Assembly (NCBI GenBank): GCA_002633025.1
Contig: NMRB01001249.1
Span: 5,977 to 69,976 of the forward strand
Direction: 5' to 3'
DNA: 64,000 bases
From: Notospermus geniculatus
Taxonomy: Eukaryota; Nemertea; Pilidiophora; Heteronemertea; Lineidae
Numbering within the stretch: position 1 is the stretch's first letter; every line of letters starts with the position of its first letter. The notes beneath the pieces were generated by a model. It did not search any database and had not been told where the DNA came from. It saw only the letters and a program-made list of their open reading frames with translations. Of the stretch, positions 46,858 to 60,033 are shown in pieces. The translations under genes and the position numbers were made by a program.

Positions 46858-48290
46858 TCATGGGTTACTGTATGTCCAAAGGCGACAAATAAACCGTCAT
46901 AGACCAGTTTTTACATACACGTCATCTTGAGGAGTCATTATTTTTTGCATCTTCTCGTCTCGGGTACCTACATGTAGGCCCATTTCGACATTGCATCTTA
47001 ATTCGTTACGTCCAGCATCACCAGTTGCAGTCGGTTGTTTTTAACTACGTGTTATTTACACTGTTCAGTTCCAGAAACCACACTAGAAGCCACCTAACTG
47101 TGTAGAGTGTTAAGTAACAGCTGCACAATCAATTGTCTTGCCGGAATAGCCACGTTGATGTCACATCTCATCCGCAAGCTGATTATACTGCTTTATTACT
47201 GTTTCCTCAGCCGGTACCAATGCCTTGAATGATCTATCACATGATTAGAATAGTTCACAGTGAACTAGAGTAATATGTTAGGATAGGATCAAACTAGAAG
47301 GCGGTTATTACTCTGTTTCATCAGCTTATTTGCATATAATCGGATGGCTTTTGGTCGTTAATGAACACTTAGGTCGAAATTAGAATAGATTAAAACCCAT
47401 AAAAGTAATCCAGCGTAGGAAATCATCAATTATTGAACCAAACATGAAAACTATGTTGGTAGAACGGTTTTTAGATGTCAGTGATCGCACACAGACATAT
47501 TTGAGGGATATTTTGGCTGCAATGTACCGGTACATCTGACCAGGATTTGCCATAGAAGAATCAATGTCCTTGCATCGCAAACTAAACATTTCTTCCTTCG
47601 CCCTCCGCATGGTGCTCTCGTGGCAGTGTTGAGCCAACTCAACCCAAACACTTACATGCCATCGGCCGAGTACTATTCTAACAATTTTAATTGCTGTTTT
47701 GCATGTAACAGCACGATGCAAATTCTTTTTTTATGATATTGTATGGTATTTTGTACAACAGTCTGATGCTCTTTCAATTGGTTCGAGTCATCAAAAGTTT
47801 TGAACTTTTATGGGAAGAATTCTTTCTGTCAATTAGAGTTTTTAGCCGAACAGCAGCAGAGCAGGTGATGTATGTAAATCACAACATTGTTGATGAGTTA
47901 AAAAGGGATAATGACTAGGTACATGGATTATTAAACACCCCTCTTGTTGCAAAATGATGAAAACATGGTAATAATAAAAGGCAGAGCGACATAATGAGGC
48001 AATGGAACGAAAAAAAGTCGGGTTAACAGACGCCTATTTTAGTGTTCATATCATTAATTCAAAACGTTTTGATTAGAATTAATTGCTTAAAAAAAACACT
48101 TAACACTTCTTCATAACGTGAAGTCAGTCTCGGTCTTTGTTTCGGAAAGAATGGCGTCTCCACGCGATATCACAAGTCGCGTGCGGAATTATTGATATAT
48201 TTCACGATAAAGACTCAATAATGTCACTCTTCATTATCGGCAGATCACATAAAAACTATTAAGCAAACAAACATTAATCTCGCAGGCACT
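46858..48290. other. non-coding, nothing firm
   Basis: A 113-codon minus-strand frame at 47380-47721 lacks splice support. Confidence 0.4.
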
Positions 48291-48530
48291 ATGAGGCGAG
48301 ATCTCAGTGGTGACATGACGATTGCATTGTTTAAGTTAGCTGATGATGTTGATTACACTATCGGCAATCTCTGCCGTGTCAACTGTAGTAACTCTGTCAA
48401 TAGCCATCTATTATTATTTTGCACCGTTAAGGAAAATAGATCACTCGCGTCAAGTTCTCGTTCATTCGTTCAAGGCAATAGATTGCTTTGCTCGTTGATA
48501 GCGGCCCCTTTTCTTGCACATAATATTTGA
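48291..48530 (+). CDS. 79-codon ATG ORF, unknown
   Basis: ATG at 48291 follows an acceptor-like TTAATCTCGCAG by five bases. The reading starts MRRDLSGDMTIALFKLADDV and continues DYTIGNLCRVNCSNSVNSHL, ending AAPFLAHNI before TGA. The minus strand at 48427-48630 is also open. It could be a short protein or a first or last exon; no family is recognised. Confidence 0.27.
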   Translation: MRRDLSGDMTIALFKLADDVDYTIGNLCRVNCSNSVNSHLLLFCTVKENRSLASSSRSFVQGNRLLCSLIAAPFLAHNI

Positions 48531-48582
48531 CATCAATTAGGGTTTCAACTAATGGGAAAGAACTTTCCCTATTTCTTCTTCC

Positions 48583-48970
48583 TGCTCTCGCCATTTTCTC
48601 TTCCTCATTCAGCCTCACCTTCTTCTCCATTTTCGCCTACCCTTCTTTTCCTTTACTCCTGCTACGATTTCGCATCAATGAGGGAATAAACGGGAGAACC
48701 CTCCCTACTATTTAATTCTTTGTGTCATCGCCATATCCTTGTCCCATTCAGCGCCATTCTTCTCCCTCTTCCCCGACCTTTCACCCCTCCCTATCCCTCC
48801 TCCTCACCTTCCCCTTCACCTTTCCTTTCCCCTCATATCGATTCCCGATGATTTTCCTGTGCCCCTCCAGGTCTTAATCAGTGTATTGTCCACCTTCATT
48901 ATTCTTCTTGCAACCCCTTCCTGTCTTCACCTCCTTTGTCTTCGTCAGTTCCTCTCCCCTCGGACTTCCT
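48583..48970. other. pyrimidine-rich tract
   Basis: The plus strand is dominated by C and T, most strongly at about 48740-48850 (CCCTCCCTATCCCTCCTCCT). The two plus-strand frames here (48527-48715, 48739-48972) are Ser/Pro/Phe/Leu-rich by-products of composition. Confidence 0.7.
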
Positions 48971-49080
48971 GACGTGACAGACTGACAGACACCAACTGTG
49001 AACCTGTCCTGTATTTTTTTACCCGTCGATCCAATCGGAGATCATCTTTCCTAACGAGGCGACCTAACCATTGATTTCAG

Positions 49081-49255
49081 TATATCCATATTCCTAACAC
49101 GTTTGGCCGCTTCTGCTAGCGACTGGGTGGGATACATTCAATTAACTTGTCTGTGTTTCCCAATCTGGTGTCAATCTGTCATTGGGAGGGCTGGGATTAA
49201 GTTTCGTGACGGACAGGTGTGCAAAGACACGGAACGTAAGGATGACGCATTTTAG
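49081..49255 (+). CDS. candidate exon, unknown protein
   Basis: The acceptor ACCATTGATTTCAG ends at 49080; one base plus 57 codons run to TAG 49253-49255. It reads ISIFLTRLAASASDWVGYIQ, then a cysteine-containing LTCLCFPIWCQSVIG, then KFRDGQVCKDTERKDDAF. A donor-like CAG|GTGTGC inside it would allow an internal exon ending at 49215. It does not join in phase to the exon at 50115. No family is recognised. Confidence 0.3.
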
Positions 49256-50114
49256 ACTCCTCATGGGCGGATTGGCTGCCGATAAAAGACTCTAAAAAAG
49301 TAATACTGGGTAGAGCTTGGGATTAACTCCAAAAGTGGTTTTCCTCGGGGAGTTACCGTGATGATTTCAGGTTCATCATCCGCCGCACTCGTTAAAGAAA
49401 ATACATGTTTCATGCTGACCTGGGAAAGCGTTCCCTATAATGTTGTTACCGCTGGTCTAAATGAGCCGCACCACGCGCACCAGTTTTACACTGAGCCATC
49501 CTTTTTCATCTCTCATCACGCAGATTCCGTAGCTCTTCTTCCTATTCGACGGTCGTGACTTCGTGACTGATGGTTCCGGAATGCCCGACCTCGCCAAAGA
49601 GACCTTCGTTCAACTAATGTTGTTTGCAACAGCATGTTAATCCCCTATGTGTGGAGTAAGCCAATTACCGTCCTGACTGGCACGCAATTTGTGTTACTCA
49701 ACCGGATGAAAGGCCGCGTTAGATTTTCCTGAAAGAAATAATAGTGCTCCGAGGGAAACCTGCATCCAAGAGTCAATCTCCGCGCCAGATATTTCAGTTG
49801 GTCACGTTTATTTCCTTGCCTGCGCAATAAGCCAGTTCTGCTGTCATGTGACGTACATGTTTCGGGTTGCTTGGGGCTTCTTTCCTTTCATGTAGGCGTC
49901 AGATGAAACGTCTTCCTTGGAGAGTGGTTTGTTCTCCAATACAAATACTGGGTCTCCGCCCTCCTACGTCCGACCGGATATTTACAGAGACGGTGTATAT
50001 CACAAGGACCACGACAGGTTGCATTGCCGGTTACGCATTGGCTTAATGTAGGTCTATAAGTAACTGCCCCTATCGTGTTCCCCCTACCATCTACAATGCA
50101 CGACAACTCTACAG
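49256..50114. other. no firm gene; open frame 49358-49558
   Basis: A 66-codon plus frame (49358-49558) starts just before TGATTTCAG and reads SGSSSAALVKENTCFMLTWE, but no donor was found. A 92-codon minus frame at 49888-50166 opposes the exon at 50115. Confidence 0.3.
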
Positions 50115-50183
50115 TGGCCTTCAGGAGGGCAAAGGTCCAGTATGCTCCATCAACGATGCCAGGCAACTGCGGTGTTTTGTATG
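50115..50183 (+). CDS. candidate exon, phase-matched to 50755
   Basis: A pyrimidine-rich stretch and CGACAACTCTACAG give the acceptor; the frame reads GLQEGKGPVCSINDARQLRC then FV and ends TG|GTAAAT. The frame is open further left to about 50047 (SISNCPYRVPPTIYNARQLY), so an earlier acceptor is possible. Two bases of the last codon are completed by the first base of the exon at 50755, forming a cysteine codon. The intron would be 571 bp. No family is recognised. Confidence 0.35.
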
Positions 50184-50754
50184 GTAAATGTTAAGAAAGG
50201 AACTTAGTAGCGTAACATCAACGTTGCCTTGTTTGCATGCTAACTACCTCATATCCTTTGGGTTGTATTCAAAGCTACAGTTCCTAAGACACAAGGCCAA
50301 TCGTGTATTCTGGCAACATTCGTCATCCTATTTTCCGTATAACAAGTTATTACATCCCAAGGAAAAGGCAGAACACTATCACCCATTAATAAAAACATTT
50401 TAACGGCAATACACCCGGGCTAATATGCAATAAATAACATACTTCTATCCTATTCCCATTGAACATTTGAGACCAGTAGGAACGTTAGCACCATATATTT
50501 TGGATGGATGAAAGTAATAAACTTAACCGGCACCTGACCAGTCCATCTGAATACAAACGTTGCAATTAGCGAGATACGACTATCCCACACACACACGTTC
50601 TCTTCCATAACAAGATTCCCAAGCGATAAGCCTGAAACACATTGTCTTCGGAAAGTGACAGGCTGTCTGGCTTTATTGCCAAAAGTAGCCCTCAATGGCA
50701 ATGTGGAGAAAGATCGACGGCCGTTTTTGTGCACTTGAATTTGTTTTTGTCTAG

Positions 50755-50863
50755 TAAGTCTGAGTGGGATGCCCAAATGCGAATTGCAGTCGCTCATCTA
50801 AGATCTGAGCTTGAGGCTGGCGGCCACATCGGGGTATGTTACTTCACTGACGATGCCGACTGA
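50755..50863 (+). CDS. candidate last exon, phase-matched to 50115
   Basis: The acceptor GCACTTGAATTTGTTTTTGT CTAG is strong. One base finishes the split codon and 35 codons follow to TGA 50861-50863: KSEWDAQMRIAVAHLRSELE then AGGHIGVCYFTDDAD, with a helical first half and acidic end. Two phase-compatible splice sites and a stop make this one of the better models. The minus-strand frame at 50450-50797 (115 codons) is an alternative. Confidence 0.38.
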
Positions 50864-50920
50864 CTACTATACCGAGAGTCAAAATAAAACCAATGCTGCT
50901 GGTTCAGCCGTTGGGATGTA

Positions 50921-51232
50921 ATGCCCTGCACGCCTTCGCGAGGCCATAATGGCTCAACAGCGCCAGCCGGAACCGTTCACCGTGACTTCACGATCGTGTG
51001 CATCGTCCAATTCACTATCGGTGAAGACACGTTAATCGAAAGCAAAAGGACATGGGAAATCCTATCATTTGGCATCCTTCCTCTCCTTCTGGCCAATAAT
51101 AGCGGCCGGTCCATCCCTAATACTGCCTATAAGTGCAAGGATCTCGCACTGCAACCATTGTTTCCGATATGGATTGATCGGACGCCGTCAAATCGGTGGT
51201 TGAATGAACAAAGATGGTTATTGCGATGCTGA
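50921..51232 (+). CDS. 103-codon ATG ORF, unknown
   Basis: An ATG opens 103 codons to TGA with a fairly GC-rich third codon position. It starts MPCTPSRGHNGSTAPAGTVH and includes TWEILSFGILPLLLANN and ends SNRWLNEQRWLLRC. It lies 57 bases after the end of the exon model at 50755. It may be an independent single-exon ORF, an exon or chance; no family is recognised. Confidence 0.25.
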   Translation: MPCTPSRGHNGSTAPAGTVHRDFTIVCIVQFTIGEDTLIESKRTWEILSFGILPLLLANNSGRSIPNTAYKCKDLALQPLFPIWIDRTPSNRWLNEQRWLLRC

Positions 51233-51444
51233 CTGAGCTGTCACAGGCCGCACGATTGGAAATCAATCTGGTTAAGGACAGCGGAGCTGAGAAATCTTAG
51301 TTGATCCCAGTGGAATGGGACTAGTGTGCAGCTTATTGTAGATCACCGATAAAACTATTGAGCTTTTATTATACCACTGTATTCTGATGTGAAATCTTCC
51401 TCGAGTGGCTATTTTATTCACACAGTTTCAGACATCGTCCGTGC

Positions 51445-51820
51445 TAAACTCCTGCCGCAGTTTCAAACTGCTACCCACTACGTTACCGCGCTCTGAAACT
51501 GCTTCAGTTGATGCTTGGAGGAAAAAATAAAGATCCTCAAAGTATTTATACTAATAGACGGCGTTGGCTATCCGATTCGGGAAATCCCTGCTAGGAATCT
51601 GCCGCTAGTATGAATATACATGTACAGTAGACATTTTGTACACGTATCTTAGCCAATCAGAAAGTGTGTTACGGCGGCGTCGGCTAATCCTGTGATAATG
51701 GCTTATGATTGGATCCCTCGTCAAACAACGCCGTCTATTAATGATCCTTCAGTTTTGGCGCCAACCATGCCAGTGTAGTGGGTCTATATCTGTGGCCAAC
51801 TGATCACGGGGACGAGTGTA
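51445..51820. repeat. dispersed repeat, copy A, with inner inverted repeats
   Basis: Matches 60778-61103 from TAAACTCCTGCCGCAGTTTC to GGGGACGAGTGTA, with substitutions and several deletions in copy B. Inside, 51552-51740 is bounded by inverted TAATAGACGGCGTTG / CAACGCCGTCTATTA and contains AGCCAATCAG and TGATTGG in opposite orientation. It is likely a non-autonomous transposon family. Confidence 0.7.
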
Positions 51821-54800
51821 CGTCCGTGCTAGCTGGGCACTCCTTTGACACCTGGTTGAGATGTTCCACTGAGAACCTTAGATGAAAGGATATCCTCCAT
51901 CCTTGACCGGTAGGAAGCAAAGACGAATAATTTTTCACAATCACTACCAACTGTAATCACCGATGCTTGATTATGGCAATATTCGCTCCGGGGCCGAGGC
52001 GCTGCCAATCTAGATGCAATCATTGTTACCCTGATTGGCTAGATTACAACGTCTCCAAGGAGCGATCCGGTACACGCTTCTAACCAAACCGAGCAATCGG
52101 ACCGATGGGGACAAATCGCACGGGAAAAATCCCTCCTAACAAGAGGTGGATCGAAAGAAAAGAAGTCGTTGGCCCCTTGCTACTGTCTAATATCGTCTTA
52201 CACTAGGATATATAGCTCCCTTGTTACTCTTTTTCTCCCGTTGTCTCCATAAATCAGCTGACTGCGTCCTAGGTCGATCTCAAATCGAGCCACTCGCTAC
52301 GGACGCTCTTAGTTTTAAACGGAGTCGGATTCTGCCCAATCCTTGTCCGCAAACCCCCAGAGCCGAGTGGTATAATGGCCTAATATATCATGATACTATA
52401 ATAATGTACATTACCACACATCGTGTGGTAGTCTCTACGACTGCTTCGTTTAGCAACTGATCGTAAAAGACTCGAGGCACTAAGGTAATCGTTCGCAGCA
52501 TCCACGTTCACGAAGCAAGGCAAGCCCAAGGCGTTGCTGGTAAACCAGAGAAGCCAAGGTTCCGTGGAATATAATCATAATGTATAACCGTGGTGATATT
52601 ATGTTTGACGAAGGTGACGTTTGTATGAAAAACAAGACGTTAGCCCCGAGGTACAAAATGATATTATGAAGAAATTAATTACAGTTCTTGCTACTCAAAA
52701 TGCTAATTATCTAAATGGATTAGTTTTCAGGTAAATATTTATACGTGTACCGAAATACCGTAGGCGGTTTAGTAAATGAAATTACAAGTGGAATTGATGT
52801 GAGTCTCGGTCTACGTGTTCATTTGCTCTAAAGACTTTATCTTTCCGTATGTCTTTGTCATCAAATATTATCAGGCATAATTCAATTTCTGTGTTTCTTA
52901 ATTTCTAAATTCAAACTTCAAAATATTTTCACTTGTATCTTTCACTACGGGATACATGTATATCATTACGTATCGTACCCATCCCGACTTAACGTTGGCC
53001 TAACGTAATCGTATGGTTTAGTATCCATCGTTTGGTTTCATTGATACCAATTTTCACCATTTCCAAATCGGGTAGCCTTTCAACAGCATCTGATTTTTGC
53101 AGCTTATTTGGTCGATGTTTGGTGATGTCCCCGAGCTTTATTACTTACTTCAGAGTGGCGTCTATCTTTTCGGCAATCGAAGAACCTCAGATATGTCACA
53201 TTTCATTTGATATCGCCGACACATTCCAGCAATTTTCCCACCCTTTCGCCGCAGAAGTGACGAAAATTCCATTATAGACCCACACTCAAGGACTCTGTCC
53301 TCACGCTACACTCATACCTGCCTCCACAAATCTTCTCATGTCTCCCCAAGTTGCCTCTAAAAGCACCGTACATTTCATACAGGAAACGGTGTATCACGTC
53401 CATTTCATCCGCCTATTACCTGTGACAAATGGTATGTGATATTACAAGTGATCGGTCCATATAGACTCTATAGAAATGGTCAATTACTCGCCATATTCTC
53501 GGTTATTGAAGGATCATATGTTACATTGATTTGTGCATAACGATGCCGTTCATACCAGTGTGAGGACTTCATGTTTAACACGTGGTTTGTCAAACGGGTG
53601 GGGTGGCTTGTGTGAACAGGTAGACTGGGCGCCGTCGGTAGGCTATCAATGCATTGGTCTTGGTGAAGTGGATTGATCGAATGGGACCACGTTGTTCGGT
53701 TTCGTTGTTGTCCTTGACTCTGGTCTGAATATTGGGTTTCACGGTCCTGGGACCCAAATGTGACTCGACCGAATGGACGACAGGATCTCTTCTTCGTTCT
53801 TTCGGAAAAGCTAATTCATCTAACGGGAAATTTTATTGAAACTATTGATGTGAAATAGATTTTCTATGCCCAGATGGAAGTCGCTGTATTGCCTTTGGCG
53901 TACCCCCTGGTCTTAGACTGATTGGTCTCAACAGTTGGTGGACCTTAACTGACGTCAACAATTGATAGAATGCCTCTGCACACTTTACCGACCAACAATA
54001 AATTACCTTGTTCTAAAAATGCATCATTTCATCGTCACTCTCTATCGATACCGAAGGATCAGCATTTAGTTGTTCTTATACTCGTCTATCTGCAATTCCT
54101 TTTTGCTTCCATCATGGTACAAAAAGGCTCACCTCATCGCGAGGCATCTCCACCAATTTTCTTATTGCCTCGACGCATGATAGCTTTGCATTAGTCCAAT
54201 GAAAACGATTTGCATCCAATCTCGGCATAAAGAATTGCCACCAACAATACGTGAGCACTTGGGTATCATTTGGTGGAAGGGGAAAAAAAGGAAAGAAATA
54301 TGCAAGGGTCCCCGCTGAGCCAATCATTCTAAGTAACCGACCCAACGGCGATATGAACGCATGCAATTGCATGCAATCTGATATTTTTCGACGAAAATAG
54401 ACGCGTGTATTTCCATGTGATTCGAAGTTCAGTTAGTGCCAAATATTTTTATGTTATTATCGTTAGATTTGCAATTTCGTCGAGGTGGCCGTTTTTGCAC
54501 CAGAGATCTCCTGCTCATCATCACCACCACCTCAAAGACCAACCCGAAATCAGAGTCAATTAAGCAGAGTCGCTGATTAGATAAGGGTGCAGTGCTATGA
54601 ATTGACTGGGAGGCATCAATCAACCCACATGTGTGGCTGCCTCCGACAGAACACTGACAATATAGAACTCATTAAGAAGTCATTCTATAATGATAATTAC
54701 CCTAAGCTGGCGATAGCGTACGCCTTTACAGATTTGCCGGAACGGAAAACATAAATCATATTACCTCTTGGTTTTCTGGCTGATCAATCTTCGCGAATGG

Positions 54801-57511
54801 CGTGCAAACGCGAATTTTTAAACCATCAATCAAGATATGGCTTGCTGTTGAATCCGATTTTTCTGCTGATATGAAATCATCTAGGATGATTTCAACTCGT
54901 GTGATTGATTTTAAAGAGTTCCTTCTCCGGCAAGCTAGTTGCAGTTAGTTGGCAGGAAGAGGATTCAATATTCGGCGTAAGAGGGTGTACAGAACTCGAC
55001 ATGCCCTATACCGTGTCCCGCTGCTTCCCTTCAGGGAGGTAGGGAATCACAAAATTCAACCGTACCAGGTTACAAAGCAGAGGGAGCACATTCACACGTT
55101 AGGTGAAAGCAATGTGTAAGTTTTCTCCCACAGGTTGGCTCTCTATCAGCAGCTCAGCTCGATTGTATCAGTGCACCCCAAGTACAAATGTCCAGACTGA
55201 ACTTAGCCCTAACTGCCTATTCAGCTATTCATATATCCAGTGGCAGGCAGCCTGCCACTTTTGGACACTTGTAGGCCTACTGAGGGGTGAGTGGTCAAGG
55301 CATACATGTAAGCCATAAAGAAACCAACAATCGTGAATTGCAAATGGTGCACGAGAAAGCTTTCACGTGCACAAGGGTGACTGTTACAGGAAATATTTTA
55401 GTGAAAGCGAGGATTTCTCCTCAGCGGCAACAGTTCTGATGCACTGCACAAGACGGGGCAACCGATACTAACTATCCTCTCTATGGATGGCGAGACTACC
55501 GTCTTCGGGGCAATGTGATGACCATACGTGATGGTCACACACAATTATCACTAATATCACCGAGGGTCATCAATCGTAATGAATTCGTATCTGTCGTCCA
55601 GTAATTTGTCGTAGCCGTGGACAACATTTTGAAGCAGACGTCGAGATACAGAAATGGAGCCTTCAACTGAGTGACAACTTGTGCCGTTAGGAGGCAGTAT
55701 ATTCCCAATTATGGGGTTCAGAATGAAGGATCTCTCACCCCTGGCGTTCCAAACTTAATTCTGTTACGTCCCATCAACTTGCACTCGAGATAGATTACCT
55801 GTTGTTGCCAAGGCTGAAATTCGCTTCAGATTAAAATAATGTTCATAATTACCGCCATTAAATTACAATTGTCATATCCTTGTGCAGCAGACGTGACATC
55901 CTACCGGAGATGTTTGGGATGTTTACTGGGAGATTAACTGATCAATTGGCTCATTTCATCTTCCTGATGCCGAACTGTAAAAACGATAATGTTTGGTGTT
56001 AATAGGTTTCGTTTGAAATTGCAGAAATTGAATTTTTTTGAGATACCAGATTTTTATGCAGTGTCTAGGTGAGAAAAACGATGTTCTTCTGCAACGCTGT
56101 AACGTTAAAAGGAGTCTACGCAATTTTTTGTCGGAAAGTAGTTTTTATTCGACAATCGGTAATATGCATCTCTATCATCTGTTCAATCAAGTTGCAACCC
56201 TTTGCGAATTTGGTATCTTTGCAGTAAACAACTTCATCAGTTCTGAAGAATGACGTCAAAAGCGTGGACCAAGGCTTGATGACTTTTTGAATTCAATAAC
56301 CCACAAACGATGTGGGAACGTTTTGGCCATGAGGCATCCCTTCCCCCGTTGCGATGTTCTGAAAAAAATCTTTTCTGTCTTGGCTTTCTGTTTTATTGGT
56401 TTTCGTTCTTCTTGTATTTTGTGATTGGGAAAAAACCAAGATAGGAAGGTCCGAGTGCGATCTTGAAAAAAACCAGAAATTGTCTCATCGGTGCCAAACA
56501 TATACCAATTGCCGATTTTTAGAAAGTCAACAATATTAACCATGTTCCTTTGGACGAAACAGTCTGCTAATGAATACATTCATCTAACAGGTTGCCGACA
56601 GAAAATACAAAGATTTGATTAACACGATGCAAAGATTTGATCAACACGATCTGCAGACCATAAAAAAATTGCCAAATAACTACTATACTCGTGGAAACAC
56701 GTTCACCTGCTCTAGAAAAACGCAGCACCGATGTCAAAGGCGGTTTCTTTTACACCACACAGCCTGGCCAAGGGAGCTAATTATACCACTTAGCATGTAT
56801 TGGTAGGAAACAGCAACTGCGCAAAAAGAAAAATTACGTTCCCAGTCAGCTTTTTGTTCCTCAGTTTTTCCAGGGGTCTTGCGACATGTATGCTTCCACA
56901 CGTACGCTTGTTTTGGGGAAAAACATTCGCCGTGATGCGTAGTGGTTTTGTTATGTCTCTGTTTTCTCTTTTTTCCAATTTTGAATGTTACGCTGTACCT
57001 TCTCGACAGAGTGAGCAAACCAACGCTTTTCTCCAATCTCGTGATCGGCTTCTTGCGTATTCTGCCAAATCGCACTGGACACCTTGAGATCTGGCGACGT
57101 TCCGAGGTGACAGCGGCCTTGTGGTAATTGCTGTGTTTCATAACCGTAGACACAATAATGATGTGGAGCTCTGAGATGAATGATAAAGAATTTGATACCT
57201 TCTGTCCTTTGGTTGCCCTCAAGGTGCTCTGCTACAGTGTTATTAGACTCTTCGCTAGCATCTGATCACAAGTTACATGACCACTTTCACGACGAACGAC
57301 CATCAGTGTGCATCATAGCCTGCTTACACAAGAAGTATCATGATCGCCTACACGTCGGTGATATCGAAGCTCCGAGAGCACGAATTGAAGTTGAATAGCC
57401 TTATCAACCATCCGCTCGTCAATTTCAAACCGCAGAGCGCGAACAACATACCGAGTAAAGTAATAAACGAAATCTAAGCCAAGTCGATTACAGCCGATAA
57501 CTTATCAAACT
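51821..57511. other. long stretch without supported genes
   Basis: Many short overlapping frames. The longest are minus 56734-57222 (162 codons, basic, no motif) and minus 56256-56579 (107 codons). The former is about the length expected once by chance. A 22-bp tandem duplication (CAAAGATTTGAT(T/C)AACACGA) lies at 56608-56651. Confidence 0.45.
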
Positions 57512-57706
57512 GTGATTACGGCTGCATTATATCGGCCTTCACGGCGAAGAGGCGAAGTGTACGACAACCACGTATATGACGGAATTATAACGGATTCTGA
57601 ATATTTTGATATAGTAAATTGCAAAATATTCATTTCAGGTGATGATTCGGGACGAACTAGATCGATCCGCTACACGATCATTTTGTTGTTGCTTTCACTG
57701 TGGTGA
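57512..57706 (+). CDS. 64-codon open frame, weak candidate
   Basis: The frame starts from GTG, so it would need an upstream exon. It reads PSRRRGEVYDNHVYDGIITD then SEYFDIVNCKIFISGDDSG. An acceptor-like TATTCATTTCAG sits inside it. No donor or family was found. Confidence 0.17.
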   Translation: MITAALYRPSRRRGEVYDNHVYDGIITDSEYFDIVNCKIFISGDDSGRTRSIRYTIILLLLSLW

Positions 57707-60033
57707 TTGTTGATTGAAGCTGCAGCTTCCATCAGCGGCTGATGAACCTTACGAACTTGTGTCATTTTTCTTGGCGTTAGAAAAACTGCCTGGATAGATA
57801 AGAGTCTACTTAACGTCATTCGCGCATATATACTGGTGTCTAGAATCTGGCAATTTCCGCTGAGTACAGCACAAAGATTGAACTTGCACTTGGATTATAC
57901 TTTTGCTTCCGCCAGAGTGTAATTCGTTCGCTGTATCCCTCCTTTCGTGTCTTTTTGTAAACATCATCAATCATTATCTGACGTTAATCTCCCTCCATCG
58001 CCTACCAATAATAGAATTAGAATTTCTTTTACATTTGGTCATTCAGACAAATAGACAGACCAAGTAACCACCAGACTTTTTCATTCCAATCAGTGGTTTA
58101 TGAAGACACGAGTAGATTTCATCGGTGCAGTGTGCATATACAGAACAGTTCATGGTCATTACACAGTGTAAATGTCGGAGGATTCATTATGGAAGTTTAC
58201 TTTTTCACCGAGGATGGCCACAGCTATTATTTGAAAGAATAAGATGTTCTAAAGTACATCTATACATACAGAATGAGACTGAGATGTTGACCCAAAGCAT
58301 TCCATGATAACCTGACGGGGTTCCTCAAAAGCATTCCATGGTAAGCTGAAAAGATTCCCAAATGCATTCCTGTGTAACCTAATAAGAATCTTGTGTCTGC
58401 AGACAGATACACGGGCACATGCACATTCTGTCGAAGATATAAAAGGATATGAACCAATGATTTTAATTGAATGGCAGTTACGATCTGGTGATTCGGACAT
58501 ACGTTTTCCTTAGCTGATTGATTCCACGTGACTTATGATCACACGTTGATTGGTTCAGTCATTGATCTTTGTCCCAGAGGTGACGATTTATTGGAGATGC
58601 TACAGAAATAATGAACCATATTTGTACGATTAGGATGCTTAATGGCTGAGCTCTTGACATTTTGACTCGGATGTTATACTAACTCGTCACAGAAGAGCGG
58701 ATACTAGATAAATGAATGTGTGACGAGCATAACGAACGACTAACCCTCTGCATTCCACGTGACTGCTTGCCGTAATTTTCGCTAACCATGAGAGAAGTTT
58801 GATCTGTCATTGCTTCGGCTTGGATCTGGTAAAAAAACACTTCAGCGTTCACTAAAAAAAGCCCTTTGAGATGAAAAAAATGCAAAAGATCAAGAATCAA
58901 ATATGACTTGTGTCCATTGCCATCAGTCTCGCTTTTAAACACTTCACAGAACACACAGTCAGCCAATAGAGATTTTGTTAATACAAATGACAGACGCAAC
59001 TCTATCTGAGATGCGAAAAGTCTACATTGAACGTAACGGTAATCAATAGGAATAACCAAATGGTTTAGCCAAATGGCTCACTCCCTTCTAAAAATCTGTC
59101 ATCAAATACGAACACTTCGCCATCAGAACTTAGTTTTTTTTCTACAGAGTTGGTGCCCACTGTATTACACGGTCAATACTTGCACGGTTCCGAAGAACTC
59201 GACTTGCAAGACGAGACGATTCTCTCATAACGTCACGAGAGTTGCTTGGGTCCTTCTTTCCAGCTTTGACCCTGGCGTCCTCAAAAGCAAGGATCTCCTC
59301 CGAGTTAGGCTGAGTCTATATGACTGCTTTGTCTATCCCTAGTCCTGGCTACCTTGTACTGCAAAAGGAAGTAGTATCCCCGGATCAGGAAAGAAGGAAT
59401 GTTAGGTACATGTTACCTTGCCTCTGAAACCTTCAAATTAGAAAGGAAGAAGTCTCTCGTTGGCAATTTTTCCCGAGGTATACCTGCACCCGATGTACAT
59501 TACGTTATAGCTCAAATGCTGCAAGTTAGTGTCAAGGTTTCGGAATCAATATTACTGCCGCAAAGGATCTGGCTTCGAGGGTTAAGGCATCTCTCGCTCT
59601 TGTCCCGTTCCCTTCATTGCTAACCAACACGATGTTCCTCGGATGATTCCATCGCGACCTTTTTCCATGCGATTAACTGCTGGGACTCCAAGAGATCAAT
59701 ACAGGAGCCAACCAATCAGTTAGAGATGGAGATATATTTCAGGTAATAGAATCAGGAAGATGTCAAAAGCCAAAACTAATCGCGGAGCTCCCCCGGTATT
59801 CCTTGGCTCGCTTGAAATCCCTTTATCTGGGTAGCAGACCAATTTCTATCGAATTTCGTGCGGATGATAATCGCTGGACGTGTTACCATTGGTTAGTTGT
59901 GGCCAGTTAGGAAACTTGACCGATGTTCGCAGGGTTTTATCCATAGCGACCACTGGTTTGGCTGAGCCTGTCAGCGGGTTTTGAGGATCATGTATCAGAG
60001 TAAGACGTGGCTTAGGTTAGTATTGGCTAGTTC
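57707..60033. other. non-coding with small repeats
   Basis: A 33-bp degenerate triplication (AAGCATTCCATG...CCTGACGGGGTTCC type) lies at 58293-58393. Minus frame 58679-59059 (126 codons) and plus ATG frame 59399-59623 (74 codons, MLGTCYLASETFKLERKK) lack splice support. Confidence 0.4.

Noticed and set aside
46679-46930. Repetitive protein FLSTKHCERLLPL
   Set aside because: It starts from GTG, has no splice support and follows from a 45-51 bp minisatellite.
56734-57222. 162-codon minus-strand ORF as a gene
   Set aside because: Roughly one such frame is expected by chance in a window of this size and AT content; no motif or splice signal supports it.
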